This document shows, in pieces, positions 11,378-21,072 of a DNA stretch of 64,000 bases. Each line of letters begins with the position of its first letter. Position 1 is the first letter of the stretch. Under the pieces are notes generated by a model. It searched no databases. It was not told the DNA's origin and saw nothing but the letters and a program-made list of their open reading frames with translations. Source of the stretch: Sorghum bicolor (lineage: Eukaryota > Streptophyta > Magnoliopsida > Poales > Poaceae); the NCBI RefSeq assembly GCF_000003195.3, contig NC_012874.2, forward strand, positions 3,627,001-3,691,000, given 5' to 3'. Position numbers and translations under genes: made by a program.

Positions 11378-11608
11378 GGCCTTGTGTTTATTTTTCAAAA
11401 AATTTCAAGATTTTCCATCACATCGAATCTTGTACGCATGCATGGAGTATTAAATATAGATAAAAATAAAAACTAATTACACAGTTTACATGTAATTTTT
11501 GTGAGATGAATCTTTTGAGCCTAGTTACTCCGTAATTGGACAATAATTTTTACATATAAACGAAAGTGCTACAATAACCAAAACCAAAATAATAAACTGA
11601 ACAAGGCC
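11378..11608. mobile_element. Tourist-type MITE, GGCCTTGTTTAG family, copy 1
   Basis: The inverted ends GGCCTTGTG and AACAAGGCC are flanked by TTA on both sides (11375-11377 and 11609-11611), as expected for PIF/Harbinger (Tourist) elements. The interior phrases ATTAAATATAGAT and GATGAATCTTTTGAGCC recur in the copies near 30158, 44532, 48805 and 63296. Confidence 0.8.
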
Positions 11609-11939
11609 TTAGTATTCATCGGGGAAGGCACTTCAGTTAGCCAGCAGCCTGTCACGTGACCCTATGCATCATTTGAATCTTTTTTTTGTGGGAACGGTGA
11701 TATCTATATTCATCTTGTTTGATCTACAGTCATCGTTTCATTCCTCCTATCCGAATTGTGTCACAAGCCGACATTCTGCACTCCCGGCTCATTTTTATTA
11801 AACTTGACGTTCTCTACTCGCAATAGCTCGTACGGCGTTCGCTCCCCGCATGCAGTGTCTCTTTCTCTCTCGCTCCCCGCATGCAGCGTGGTGGGGCTTC
11901 GAACTGCCAACCTTAGGGCCAAGACTCCAACGCACTAAC

Positions 11940-12488
11940 TATATGGCCATGCGGCCCATGGGCCGGCGGCACGGCCCACGGCACGGTAGTTGGCGTGCCC
12001 GTGCCAGCACGGCCCGGTGCCCCGTGCAGTGCATGGGCCACCGGCCTGGCCCATGACATGGCACGGGCACGGCACGACCAAAAGGCCGACACGGCGGCTG
12101 GCACGATCGCTCATGCGCTGTTCTTTGTTCTTTTAAAAATTATATCATTTTCATATAATTTTCTGTTGCTCTTTGTTTTGTCATATGAAATGAAAGTGAT
12201 GTCTTTGATTTGAAGTTTGAACACTTCATTTTTCTCTTCAAAATGAGACTTTGTGTTCAGCTGACGGGCCGTGGGCCGACACGGCACGACAAAATTGGCC
12301 GTGGCCCATGAGCGGCACGCCACGGAAAAACGGCCCATGTGCCGTGCCGCGGGCCACTGACCTGGCCCATGACACGGTCAAGCACGGCACAGTCGGCACG
12401 GCAGCACGGCGCAGCACGACGGAGTCGCGTGCCGGCACGGCACGGTCGTGCCGCGTGCCGTGTCAGCACGGCACGGTGGCCAACTATA
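11940..12488. mobile_element. hAT-like GC-rich foldback element 2
   Basis: It is flanked by an exact 8-bp direct repeat, GCACTAAC (11932-11939 and 12489-12496). The ends read TATATGGCCATG and, inverted, TATAGTTGGCCAC. Arms full of GGCACGG/CCGTGCC surround an AT-rich centre (about 12120-12245). Its size, architecture and TATA-starting ends match element 1, so the two probably belong to one non-autonomous hAT family with diverged arm motifs. Confidence 0.8.
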
Positions 12489-12690
12489 GCACTAACCGAG
12501 TGAACTACGAATTTTTTTTGGAAAGGCTGCACCTACATATGTATTTAATATGGACAAAGGAGAAAAAAATACTCCATAATTAATCACTCCTTGGTTACCA
12601 CAATCATGTCCTAAACATCAAGAATTTTAGATATGGAAGGAGTAGGTGGTTGGTCACGAGCAACGAGACAGTTTAGCAAGGTGTTTTTTT

Positions 12691-12850
12691 GGTTCTTAAA
12701 ACACGTGCCCTCACTCTTACATCCATTGGATTCGCTTTGAGAAGTGTGTGAACGCACATCTTAAAGCAGTTTTATATTGAGATGTGTATTTACACACTTC
12801 TCAAAGCAAATCCAATGGATGGGAGAGTGAGGGCACATGCCCTTAAAGGC
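12691..12850. repeat. imperfect long hairpin (MITE-like or small-RNA-precursor-like)
   Basis: Two arms of about 70 bases, including TGCCCTCACTCT, ATCCATTGGATT and GCTTTGAGAAGTGTGT, are inverted copies of each other with roughly one mismatch per eight bases and a loop of about 17 bases (TAAAGCAGTTTTATATT). Flanking duplications were not clear. Confidence 0.7.
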
Positions 12851-13136
12851 AAAATAAACATTACCGATATAGTTTAAACGTACATGTACATCCAATTAAG
12901 CAGTTGTATGTTTTACATGTAAAAATCTATGTTGCATGTGTTGTAGAGTTGTAGGTAAGAATTTGTGACAATTCTGTACAACGGAGGGCTTTGTACCTTT
13001 TTTTTATAACGGCGTATTGCTCAGTAGTTTTCTAATTGTAACATCTCTGCTCCTATATCTAAAACAACTTCATTAGATCCCAATATCCCATGAGTGTAAT
13101 CTGCTAGAAGATCACAACTTTTTCTCGTTTTCATTA

Positions 13137-13503
13137 GGCCAGTTTCAGTGGCCCGTTTCAATGCACTATTTTCAAAAAAAAATCTGCTGAAAGAGCATCA
13201 ATAAAACGAACAATGAAACAACCTCCACAATGCATGAGTTTCACCTTGACGTTTCCTAGGCTGGGCAAAGCATTTAATTACTGCAAAATGATTGGATCAC
13301 ATGCAAGATGGTGAAACAATTTAGTCCTCAGTGGAGATTTCATCCCATTTCACCACGTGAGAAACAACGCCTGCAGAGTTTCACCATGGTGAAACTACTT
13401 CCTTCTCTCTCTTCTTCATTTCATACAAAAAATACAGTTTTGCTGACATGGCGCTCTAATAAATGTGCATGATATCTTGGTGAAACCCCCACGGAGACTG
13501 GCC
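13137..13503. mobile_element. Tourist-type MITE, GGCCAGTTTCAGTGG family
   Basis: The left end GGCCAGTTTCAGTGG and right end CCACGGAGACTGGCC are inverted, with TTA on both sides (13134-13136 and 13504-13506). The interior repeats GTTTCAC/GTGAAAC phrases. It lies just 3' of RWDxHK copy 4. Confidence 0.8.
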
Positions 13504-13671
13504 TTAATAAGAGGGAGAAATGTATTAAGAAGTTACAGAAGGGTTTGCGGCCAAACGACAATCTAAAAGAGATTACGTCCAAGTAAAACAACCGGAGATC
13601 AAAACTTGGTTTTGCTAACTGAAGAAACAAGCAGCCAGAGAAGGCTCTATGAGTGCGTGTGCGTGGTGCAG

Positions 13672-14385
13672 CTATGCAGCGGGAACGAAGAACGCTGTTG
13701 GCATGGGAAGCATGCTGCTGGATTCCGGCGCGGCGACGGCGAAGCCTGGTCCAGCGTACATGGCCCGCGGCTTCCATAGTATCTCCTCCTCCTCCTCCGT
13801 GTCGTCGATGTCGTTGCTGCCAGTACTGCTGCTCTCGCCATCGTCGTCGAGCAGCTCGGCCTGCGGCGGGCGACGCTTCTTGTGCACGTCCCAGCGTCCG
13901 CCGGACGACGACGCGCGGCTGATCGGCCACTTGCTGTTGCTTACGAGGGAAGACGTAGTGCCTGATGACGACGAAGACGAAGACGAAGCGGGGATCACCG
14001 CTTTCTTGTGCGCGTCCCATCGCTCAGCGGAGTCAGCCCGGCCGGGCTTGCCCGGCGGCGAGGCCGTCGTGTTCTTGCGCGGGGATCCGTGGCCACCGGC
14101 GACGACGACGCTGCTCCTGACGCTGTCGGCGGAACGAGGGCCTGCTGGTGATGATGAGGCTGAGTGTTCTGCGCTGGCCGCCGGCTTGGTCTTGCGTGCG
14201 TCCCACCTCTCGTCGGCGTCGGCGCGGCCGGGCTTGGCGAGCGGCTTTGGGAGGACGGCGGCGACGCACGGGCACGGCGGCGTCGAGAGCAGCGGCAACA
14301 TCTTCCACTTGGGCGGGGATGGGAGCAGCGCGGGGAGAGCCGCATGTGCCACCTTGAGGTGCACGCGAGCAACCGGGACCGCCAT
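13672..14385 (-). CDS. RWDxHK-repeat protein, copy 4
   Basis: This single-exon frame encodes 237 residues from MAVPVARVHLK, chosen as in the other copies. The 322-residue upstream extension runs through the promoter and is discarded. Three motifs appear in order, DADERWDARK, SAERWDAHKK and GGRWDVHKKR, followed by SSSTGSNDIDD, a glutamate run and LWKPRAMYAGPGF. In motif 1 the usual His is Arg (RWDARK). Linkers differ from copy 2 in the number of serines and in small in-frame indels, which suggests coding constraint. Sequence upstream of the start to about 14638 resembles that of copy 2. Function unknown. Confidence 0.7.
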   Translation of the reverse strand: MAVPVARVHLKVAHAALPALLPSPPKWKMLPLLSTPPCPCVAAVLPKPLAKPGRADADERWDARKTKPAASAEHSASSSPAGPRSADSVRSSVVVAGGHGSPRKNTTASPPGKPGRADSAERWDAHKKAVIPASSSSSSSSGTTSSLVSNSKWPISRASSSGGRWDVHKKRRPPQAELLDDDGESSSTGSNDIDDTEEEEEILWKPRAMYAGPGFAVAAPESSSMLPMPTAFFVPAA

Positions 14386-14490
14386 GGATGGAGACGCGCA
14401 CACCAGAAGGCAAAGAGAGCCGCCAAGACAGAGAGGCGACGATCGTCGGTGAGATATGATGATTTTCGGTAGCAGCGCGCATGCAGCAGA

Positions 14491-14498
14491 AATATATT
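14491..14498 (-). promoter_or_regulatory. TATA-like box of RWDxHK copy 4
   Basis: ATATATT on the minus strand is followed by TCTGCTGCATGC and lies about 110 bases before the ATG, matching the arrangement at copy 2. Confidence 0.45.
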
Positions 14499-14636
14499 GT
14501 GGCCCTTTACAGGGACGCCTGGCAATTCGGTGGAATCGTCGAGTACTACTCGTCAGGTAGAATCGGGGTCGGTGTCTGGATTCATTTATCAGCGACGAGA
14601 CGCGTGGGCGCCATGCCATTTCTCTCGTAGTCGGAT

Positions 14637-15050
14637 TCATGGCTTACAGGTACGCAGACGACATGTACTACAGACCGTACCATAGATGAGGTTGTGGTCG
14701 CAGGGCACGATGGCCTCGTCGTCACGGTCGCCATGGCCGGTGATGGGAGGGACGAGGGTGCCGTGGCCGCTGAAGTGGAAGAAGAGCACGTCACCGGGCG
14801 CCGCGCGCGCCACCATTTCGGCAAGCGTGCGCTTGACGTTGGCGCCGGTCGGGAGCATGCCGGCGCCGCCACTGTCGTGGTCGTCGGTGAGCACGGTGAC
14901 GTCGCCCGGCGCGAAGCCGAAGCGGTCGAGGAGGACGGCGCGCATGGCGTGGGCGTCGTTGATGCAGCCGTGCAGCTCGTTCTCCGTGCCGGCGTAGTTG
15001 CACCCCACCAGGGTGGCCAGCATCTTCTTCTTCCCCCCAGCCACCTCCAT
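14637..15050 (-). pseudogene. type II metacaspase, first exon only (truncated)
   Basis: The frame begins with a short lysine-rich leader, then LATLVGCNYAGTENELHGC, NDAHAM, PGDVTVLTDD, PTGANVKRTLAEMV, the catalytic-His motif HFSGHGT, and DEAIVPCDHNLI. This is the p20 half of a plant metacaspase, a Cys-dependent arginine/lysine-specific protease of programmed cell death. In the family NLI is followed by a second exon carrying the catalytic Cys (DSCHSG) and the p10 part. Here a donor-like ATG|GTACGG follows NLIY, and the frame ends after about 14 unrelated residues. No DSCHSG sequence occurs downstream before copy 4. As it stands the product would be proteolytically dead. Sequence shared with the copy-2 promoter begins right at its end, so the second exon was probably lost in a rearrangement. 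Confidence 0.85.
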
Positions 15051-15157
15051 TGCTGTGCTGTCTTCTAGCTTCTAGCTACCTCTGGTACGGTAGTCTGGTA
15101 CTCTGGTGTGCGTGCTTCGGTGAGATGAGATGAGCTATCGATCTTTGCCCTGACCGT

Positions 15158-15165
15158 TATAAATA
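15158..15165 (-). promoter_or_regulatory. TATA box of the metacaspase fragment
   Basis: TATTTATA on the minus strand lies about 110 bases before the metacaspase ATG. The promoter side of this gene therefore looks retained. Confidence 0.5.
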
Positions 15166-16768
15166 GGCTTCGTGATCTATCACCAGTAGTGTTCATAGAA
15201 TATACGCACGTAGTTGTCATCGTTCATTTGTTGCTTGCCTTAGCTTGTGGATGCAAGCTATATAGCTAAAAGGACACATTTGGCTTTGCTGCTCGGCTTT
15301 GCATGCATTTGCAGTCAGATGGATGAACCATCACGCACAAATTCATCCCAACGAGGCAAAGACGTACGTAGCTAGGTGTGTATATGCATGAAAAGGTTAA
15401 GCAAACACGAATGCTGGTTAGCGCGGAGAAAGATCGATTTCATAAAGACGACACAGCTCGTCGTACCACCGAGAATGTATGTGCAATGCAACCTAGATCT
15501 TCCATTCATCCTAATTAACTGAGACGTCAACGACGACAACAATCCTTTGAAACCGGGAGCTTGCGTGCAAGAAATCAATGTGTAAAGCTGCTGCAGCTAG
15601 CATTCCAGTCCCCTTCAAGAGTAGAAACAGTGAGCTAGCTAGCCTTGCTGGACGGACGCGGTGAGCTCCACATTGGCGACGACAAACTTCACGGGACTCT
15701 TCATGGTGACTCTAGGGGACTTCGTGGGTGAGGGCGTCCATGCGAGATCCGCGTGTGCTCTGCGCCGGCGGCCGCACATGAGCACCTGCGAATCTGCGAT
15801 GGGTGCGACAGAGGGCATGCGAGCTAGCGCGATGTTGTGCGGCGGCGGCGGAGTAATAGATCCTGATCCTTGCCACTGGAAACTAATATTTTCTTCCCAA
15901 CGGGGTTTTTGGCCCGTTTCTTCCTGTCTCGATCCAAGCGTGGACTCTGTTTCGTGAGGGAGAAACCATTTCTCCATTTTTCTACCCTCTCACTTCATTA
16001 ATGCTCTTGAAACATGAGTAAAATACTGAACTGACAAGATAATTAATAGAGATAGAAATCACAATAAATAAATATACGTCGGAACTGCCCTAATAGCTCG
16101 ATCGGTCACTGCCGGTTCAAACCCTCTATAACACGGCCGTAATTTGAGTTCCAAAGCGGTGGTCATGTGCTGGTCATGAAATTTTTTTGGCAAAAAGGTG
16201 GTTATTCTCCATTTTGGATTTTGGCCTCAAGAGACAAAAAAAAACCCAAAAAGAGTCTCAAGAGGCTTTTATGAGGGCAATAAATTCTGCATTTTCGATG
16301 AAACTAAACATGACCCTGAAAATTTTGACATTTTGCATTCAACCATTCCAAAATAATTAGCATTTTGAGTTTAGTGAGAAGCTGCAACAAAAAGAAAATG
16401 TGGCCAAAGGTATATTAATAAATTCATTTTTAAAGGAAATATTTTTCCAAAATAAACTACAAATACCTAACTTTTGAACTTGCTTCTCAGAAAAAGTTTT
16501 TTAATCCATTGTTTTAAACCCGGAGTGTCATGTGAAGGAACATCTGGGTGCGCTTAGACGATGAATCACCTTACTCGTCAATTGCGTATTCAGTATTCAC
16601 GCGAGAGAGTTGCTAGCGAGCATATTTGCTTATTTGATTGAAAGTATTATCTATAAGAATTATTATATCAATTATGGAAAGTATTTTTTAATAAACTTAT
16701 TTGGAGATATAAATGTAAATACTATTTGCTATAAATTTAATCAAACTTGAGCTTTTTTTATTGACACT
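15166..16768. other. intergenic region with a weak minus-strand reading frame
   Basis: Mostly non-coding. At 15639-15818 (minus) a frame of about 59 residues starts MPSVAPIADSQV and ends VVANVELTASVQQG. It has no domain I recognise and could be chance or the end of a small gene. The rest to 16768 is AT-rich with no repeat ends seen. Confidence 0.25.
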
Positions 16769-17640
16769 ATGTTGGAATTTTAGTTGGTCTAGGCCCATAT
16801 AAGAAATTCAGAAATTCCTAATAAATATCAAATGACCATTCATGTGTGCAAAGAGGGTACGAGAGAAACTCTTTAACCCCACCTTACTTGGTGGAAGTGG
16901 AAGTAGCCATACTTAGATATGAGAGCCTTTGGTGTGAGGTGGAGAATAGGAAGCCCACGGGTGTGCGCTTGCTCACCTCGTTGGGGCGGGGCGCATGACA
17001 CCCGTGCATGTGTATGGATGTGTCTATCGAAATTTAGCTCCTCGTCTTGTGGGAGCATAGTCTCTTTTTGGAGTTTTGTTTTTTTGGTTTCTTAGCCTTT
17101 AAGTCTGCAAAGTCTTAAATGAATTAAATCTGAAGAGTCCTAGATGATTTAGATCGTGATCGTAACACGAGGTTAGTTAGACGGGACTATATATGTAGCC
17201 TATCAGCCACATCAAAACACATCCAATTGAACTAGCTAGGGTTTTGCCTCTGTTGTCGTAGTTTCTCCAGTCCGATCGCTTGTGTGTAACGGTGATCGGA
17301 CGAGCAGGTCTCTAGAACCTTCGTCCTTGCGATCCTACACCGAGAGAGGACGAATAAGGTTTTTGGGAAGCATTTTCACACGACTACTCCTGATCTTCAC
17401 AACGGCTCATCTTCCGAAAGCTGCATTGAGACGTCGTCTTCGTCGTCGTCAAGCTCATGACATCTTTAACGGAAACGTTCCTCTGCTGATCATCGACGAC
17501 CTCGATGACACGTCATCATCACCAACTTCATTGCCATCTGCATCTCCACCACCAATGACTACATCTACAATTAGAAGGTATATATCCCTCATGATCTAAT
17601 ATCGTCATTCGTATTGTTTAATCTGTGTGGTGTATGAGCT
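16769..17640 (+). mobile_element. possible Copia-type LTR remnant
   Basis: TGTTGGAATTTTAG at 16769 resembles the usual start of Copia-class LTRs in grasses. Downstream come a TATATATG promoter-like site near 17189 and a leader-like region rich in short motifs. I could not find the opposite end, a primer-binding site, internal domains or a target duplication. The frame at 17282-17599 shows no domain. Confidence 0.25.
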
Positions 17641-17912
17641 ATGCTTACACCAGTAATCTTGTTCGTACTATGCAATACGATGCTGGATAATGCTAGTATT
17701 CATGCTTTGCTTAATCTAGTTTTTAAGATAATTTATAAATTGTCTAATTATTTAAAACGCAGATCACATAATTGTTTTCTTTTTGGATAGGAAGAGTATA
17801 ACCTATATAAGTGATTTGCATCTGATGAATTAGCCATTGTTAAGACCACGGTTGTGCCAGGCGCGCGGCCCTTCTCGATCGTCTGCTGCGTCTCCGTGCG
17901 TCGATCGTCACC

Positions 17913-18611
17913 ATGGCCATCCCGGTTGCACGCGTGCACCTCAAGATGGCACACGCAGCTCTCCCGGCGCTGCTCCCGACACCGCCCAAGTGGAAGATGC
18001 TCCCGCTGCTGCCGACTCCGTGCGTCGCCGCCGCCGCCCTCCAAGCGAAGGCGCCGCTCGCCAAGCCCAGCCGCCGCGCCGACTCCGACGAGAGGTGGGA
18101 CGCGCACAAGACCAAGTCAGCTACGACCTCTGCTTCGTCGAACCCTCGTTCCACTTCCGCCGACAGCAGCATCAGGACCACCGCCGCCGGACGCCGATCC
18201 TCCCGCAAGAGCGCGACCTCGCCGCCGCCCAAGCCTGGCCGGGCGGATTCCGTGGAGAGGTGGGACGCGCACAAGAAGGCAGCGAGCCCAGCTTCGTCGT
18301 CGTCGTCGTCGTCGTCTTCAGGCATGTCTTCCCATGTAATAAGCAGCAGCAAGTGGACGATCAGCCGCGCGTCATCGTCTGCAGAGCGCTGGGACGTGCA
18401 CAAGAAGCATCGCCCGCCGCAGGCCGTGCCGCTCGACGACGGCGAGAGCAGCAGTACAGGCAGCAACGGCGACATCGACACGGAGGAGGAGGAGGAGGAG
18501 ATAGTATGGAAGCCGCGGGCCATGTACGCCGGACCGGGCTTCGCCGTCGCCGCGCCGGAGCCCAGCATGCTTCCCATGCCGACATCGTTCTTGGTTCCCG
18601 TTGCATCATAG
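17913..18611 (+). CDS. RWDxHK-repeat protein, copy 5
   Basis: A single exon of 232 residues starts MAIPVARVHLKMAHA. The motifs are DSDERWDAHK (about 62), SVERWDAHKK (about 112) and SAERWDVHKK (about 155), with serine-rich linkers, then SSSTGSNGDID, a glutamate run, and VWKPRAMYAGPGF. The motifs fit the spacing in copies 2 and 4. This is the only complete copy on the plus strand. There is no membrane segment or known domain. The motif set (Arg-Trp-Asp-x-His-Lys) could be a short linear binding element, which is inference. Downstream at 18853 lies a LINE tail in the opposite direction. Confidence 0.7.
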   Translation: MAIPVARVHLKMAHAALPALLPTPPKWKMLPLLPTPCVAAAALQAKAPLAKPSRRADSDERWDAHKTKSATTSASSNPRSTSADSSIRTTAAGRRSSRKSATSPPPKPGRADSVERWDAHKKAASPASSSSSSSSSGMSSHVISSSKWTISRASSSAERWDVHKKHRPPQAVPLDDGESSSTGSNGDIDTEEEEEEIVWKPRAMYAGPGFAVAAPEPSMLPMPTSFLVPVAS

Positions 18612-18852
18612 CGCGCTGTACTACTGCTCGATCGTCTGCTCGAACTCATCGATCGGTTCAGGATTCAGGAGGACTCAGCCACTCAGCCGCTGGTTTCTTC
18701 AGCTCCTCAACTAATGATGCTTACGACGTTAGAATTTGAATGCTTTGTGTGTTTTTGTAGGTCTTAGATTTCATCTGAATTTGGTGCCTTTTTGCAAGCT
18801 CAGACTGTAATAAGTGGATGCATCCATCTGCAAGTGTCATCTTGAATTGTTG

Positions 18853-19462
18853 ATTTTTTTTTGAATAAAACTGGAGGGACTCACGTCCCTACAGCACATT
18901 TATTGACTTAAATAAACTAAAAGTATAAGAGTGTACAAAAGTGCACAAACTCATAGGGGAATTAAGAAATAAAAAAAGAAACGAAGAAAAGAAGGCTCAA
19001 AACTGAGCAGGAAAAGGCTAAGACAGACTTGCAATCCATAGGTTAAAAAAAGGTAGTTGTCTTCTCTTCAGTCTAAGTGATAAGCACTGCAGTTCCTCCC
19101 TGAAGAAACGTTTCGAAGCATTCAGATTAGGCCCAATTTGTCTAAAGATCAGATCATTTCTGGCCTTCCATATAGTCCAGCACATTAAGATGATTACTTC
19201 CACGAAAAAGGGAGTCTGAATCTGGGCCTTGAAGCTTTCTAAGAGTTGGAAGGGATCCAACCTTGGATCAAGTTGGACTTGCAGCCAGCTCCAACATTGG
19301 TTTGCGAAAGGACAGTTCAGAAACAAATAAAAGGTTGTCTCCTCAAGAGACCCATTGCAAAGTACACAATTGAAGTTTTGTAGAGCCATGTTCTTTCTTC
19401 TTAGAAGTTCCCTTGTGCTTAACCTGTCTTTGATTAACAGCTAGAAAAAGGTCTTATGCTTT
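18853..19462 (-). mobile_element. LINE 3' fragment 2
   Basis: On the minus strand it ends in an A-run (T-run at 18853-18862) preceded by a GGGAC...GTCCC hairpin. Upstream a 123-residue frame carries CVLCNGSLEET with LNCPFANQCW (zf-RVT) and CWTIWKARNDLIF. It is related to but clearly diverged from the insert at 5731-6324. Candidate target duplication: CTTGAATTGTTGAT on the left versus CTTGATTGATTAT on the right, imperfect. No reverse transcriptase is present. Confidence 0.75.
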
Positions 19463-19664
19463 CTTGATTGATTATGTTTAATCAATTTCAGCACTCATCG
19501 TGTGTCGTGGGTTCAAAATGAATTACTCATGTCTTTGTCTAATCAAAGAATGGATAGAAGCACAATTTCTGACGGGCTGGGCTTATAAAGCCACGGAAGA
19601 GCACATAAACATAAACAAGTCCACAAATTGTACAAACGTAAGCCTATAAGGCCAAAATTTTTAT

Positions 19665-20010
19665 TTTAAAAAAAGACCAAATATTTCTAGCAAATTGTCA
19701 CACGGAAAAAAAGTTCTTTTTACCACTTGAACTGTCACCGTCGTCTGATTTTCTTCACAAACTCTAAAACTGGACATCTTATCTCCTTCTACTCTCATAA
19801 CCTGTTAAACTACCTAAATGCCTCACATAGAAATAGTTTTCAACTCATCCTTCTTTAGTTAAAAAATTCTAGAAAATACCTAGGATTTTAATCCACGGAA
19901 ATTGTATAGAGATCCCTAAATATTTCAAGAAGAATCACATAGAGATATAAATCCAAATAAATACCTTGCGAAAATAACTTTTAAAAACTTCAAAAAAAAT
20001 ATTTAATTAC
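19665..20010 (-). repeat. duplicated flanking segment, copy C (inverted)
   Basis: Read on the minus strand this matches the right part of copy A (2540-2610 joined to 3847-4085) and the end of copy B: GATGTCCAGTTTTAGAG, GATGAGTTGAAAACTA and the stretch around GATTCTTCTTGA. It, too, lacks the CACTA-like element 2. Confidence 0.65.
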
Positions 20011-20176
20011 GTACAGATCTCTCACCGATAGATCCAGGTTCAGTTTCAGCTGTTGCCAGACCTACTATAGTATTCTAGTCCTGAACCGTGAGGCGTGAAG
20101 GTTTCTGGCGGCTGCATGCTAGCCGGCCTGTGTCATAGGGAATAAAATTTGGAGACAGTTTCAAATAGGGTAGGCC

Positions 20177-20380
20177 GAAATTTTCGTAGTTTTTTTGCAA
20201 TTTGGCCCTTTTTTGAAACAATTTTTACAATTAGACCCCTTGCGAAACATTTTTTAAAAATAGACCGTTTTTCGGCGTTCTGGTACAGTACGCCGTGGTA
20301 TGTGGCTCGGCGTTGTCTGACACAACACCGACGTGGTGCCACGTCATCGACGACCATGGTCGTCGAAAACACGTGGCCGA
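20177..20380 (+). repeat. left terminal inverted repeat of the MULE
   Basis: This matches the reverse complement of 29555-29760 over about 200 bases, with blocks such as GCAATTTGGCCC, CAATTAGACCCC and CGTCGAAAACACGTGGCCG. Similarity falls in the region of the CTCGGCGT motifs. Confidence 0.8.
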
Positions 20381-20555
20381 CTACGGCGTTAAATGACCTA
20401 GCGCCGAGCCACATACCTCAGCGTTAAATGACCTAGCGCCGAGGTCTGCGGTTGTACACAGCAAGGCCCAATTCGCACGGCGGCCCACATACCTCGGCGT
20501 TTTGCCCTTTATCGCCAAGCCTCATAGCTCGGCGTCACACGACTCGACGCCGAGC
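20300..20555. repeat. subterminal CTCGGCGT/ACGCCGAG array, left
   Basis: The octamer CTCGGCGT, its complement and one-base variants (GCGCCGAG, CTCAGCGT) recur about ten times, often as back-to-back inverted pairs separated by AAATGACCT-like spacers. This is typical of the subterminal transposase-binding arrays of DNA transposons. Confidence 0.75.
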
Positions 20556-21072
20556 TCTGACTAACCAGCCCGAGCCAAGGCCCCTTCTTCTTCCTCTCTT
20601 CATTCTTTCTTTGTGCCCATCCCTTTTTTTCTCTTCCTCTCTCTTCCCACGAACCCTAAATCCTAAAACCAGGCATAGAGGTGTCGGATCGAGGCTTATA
20701 ACGGTTTCCTAAGGTACTACTCCTTCCTCTCTTCCCTTTCATCCATTAGGATCTTGTTTTAGTGGTGGGTTTTTTATGGAATATGTCATTAATGGTTTGC
20801 TTCATGTCATTTGTGAAATGCCTTTTATCCAATGAGTAATTGACTCAAATGCGTGTTTACTATGGTATAGTATGTACGATTTATGTCCTCATTTAGTGTT
20901 GTATGTTGTGGATTATGGTTTAGGGTTTGCTACTCTTTAGGGTTTTGCTACTCTTTAGTGCATTGGGCCACTTTGTTAACTTTTTAGTAAGTACGATTCA
21001 TGTCCTCTCTTAGTGTTGTATGTCTTGGTGTGTTAGATGTGGCATTAGTTATAGTAACACTTGTTTATGTAG

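Noticed and set aside
17837..18739. 300-residue plus-strand frame over copy 5
   Set aside because: It overlaps the conserved RWDxHK frame out of register, has arginine/proline-rich composition, and is not conserved between copies.
20165..20185. A 9-bp target duplication for the MULE
   Set aside because: GGGTAGGCC on the left and AGGAGCATA on the right do not match, and no shifted boundary gave a convincing pair.
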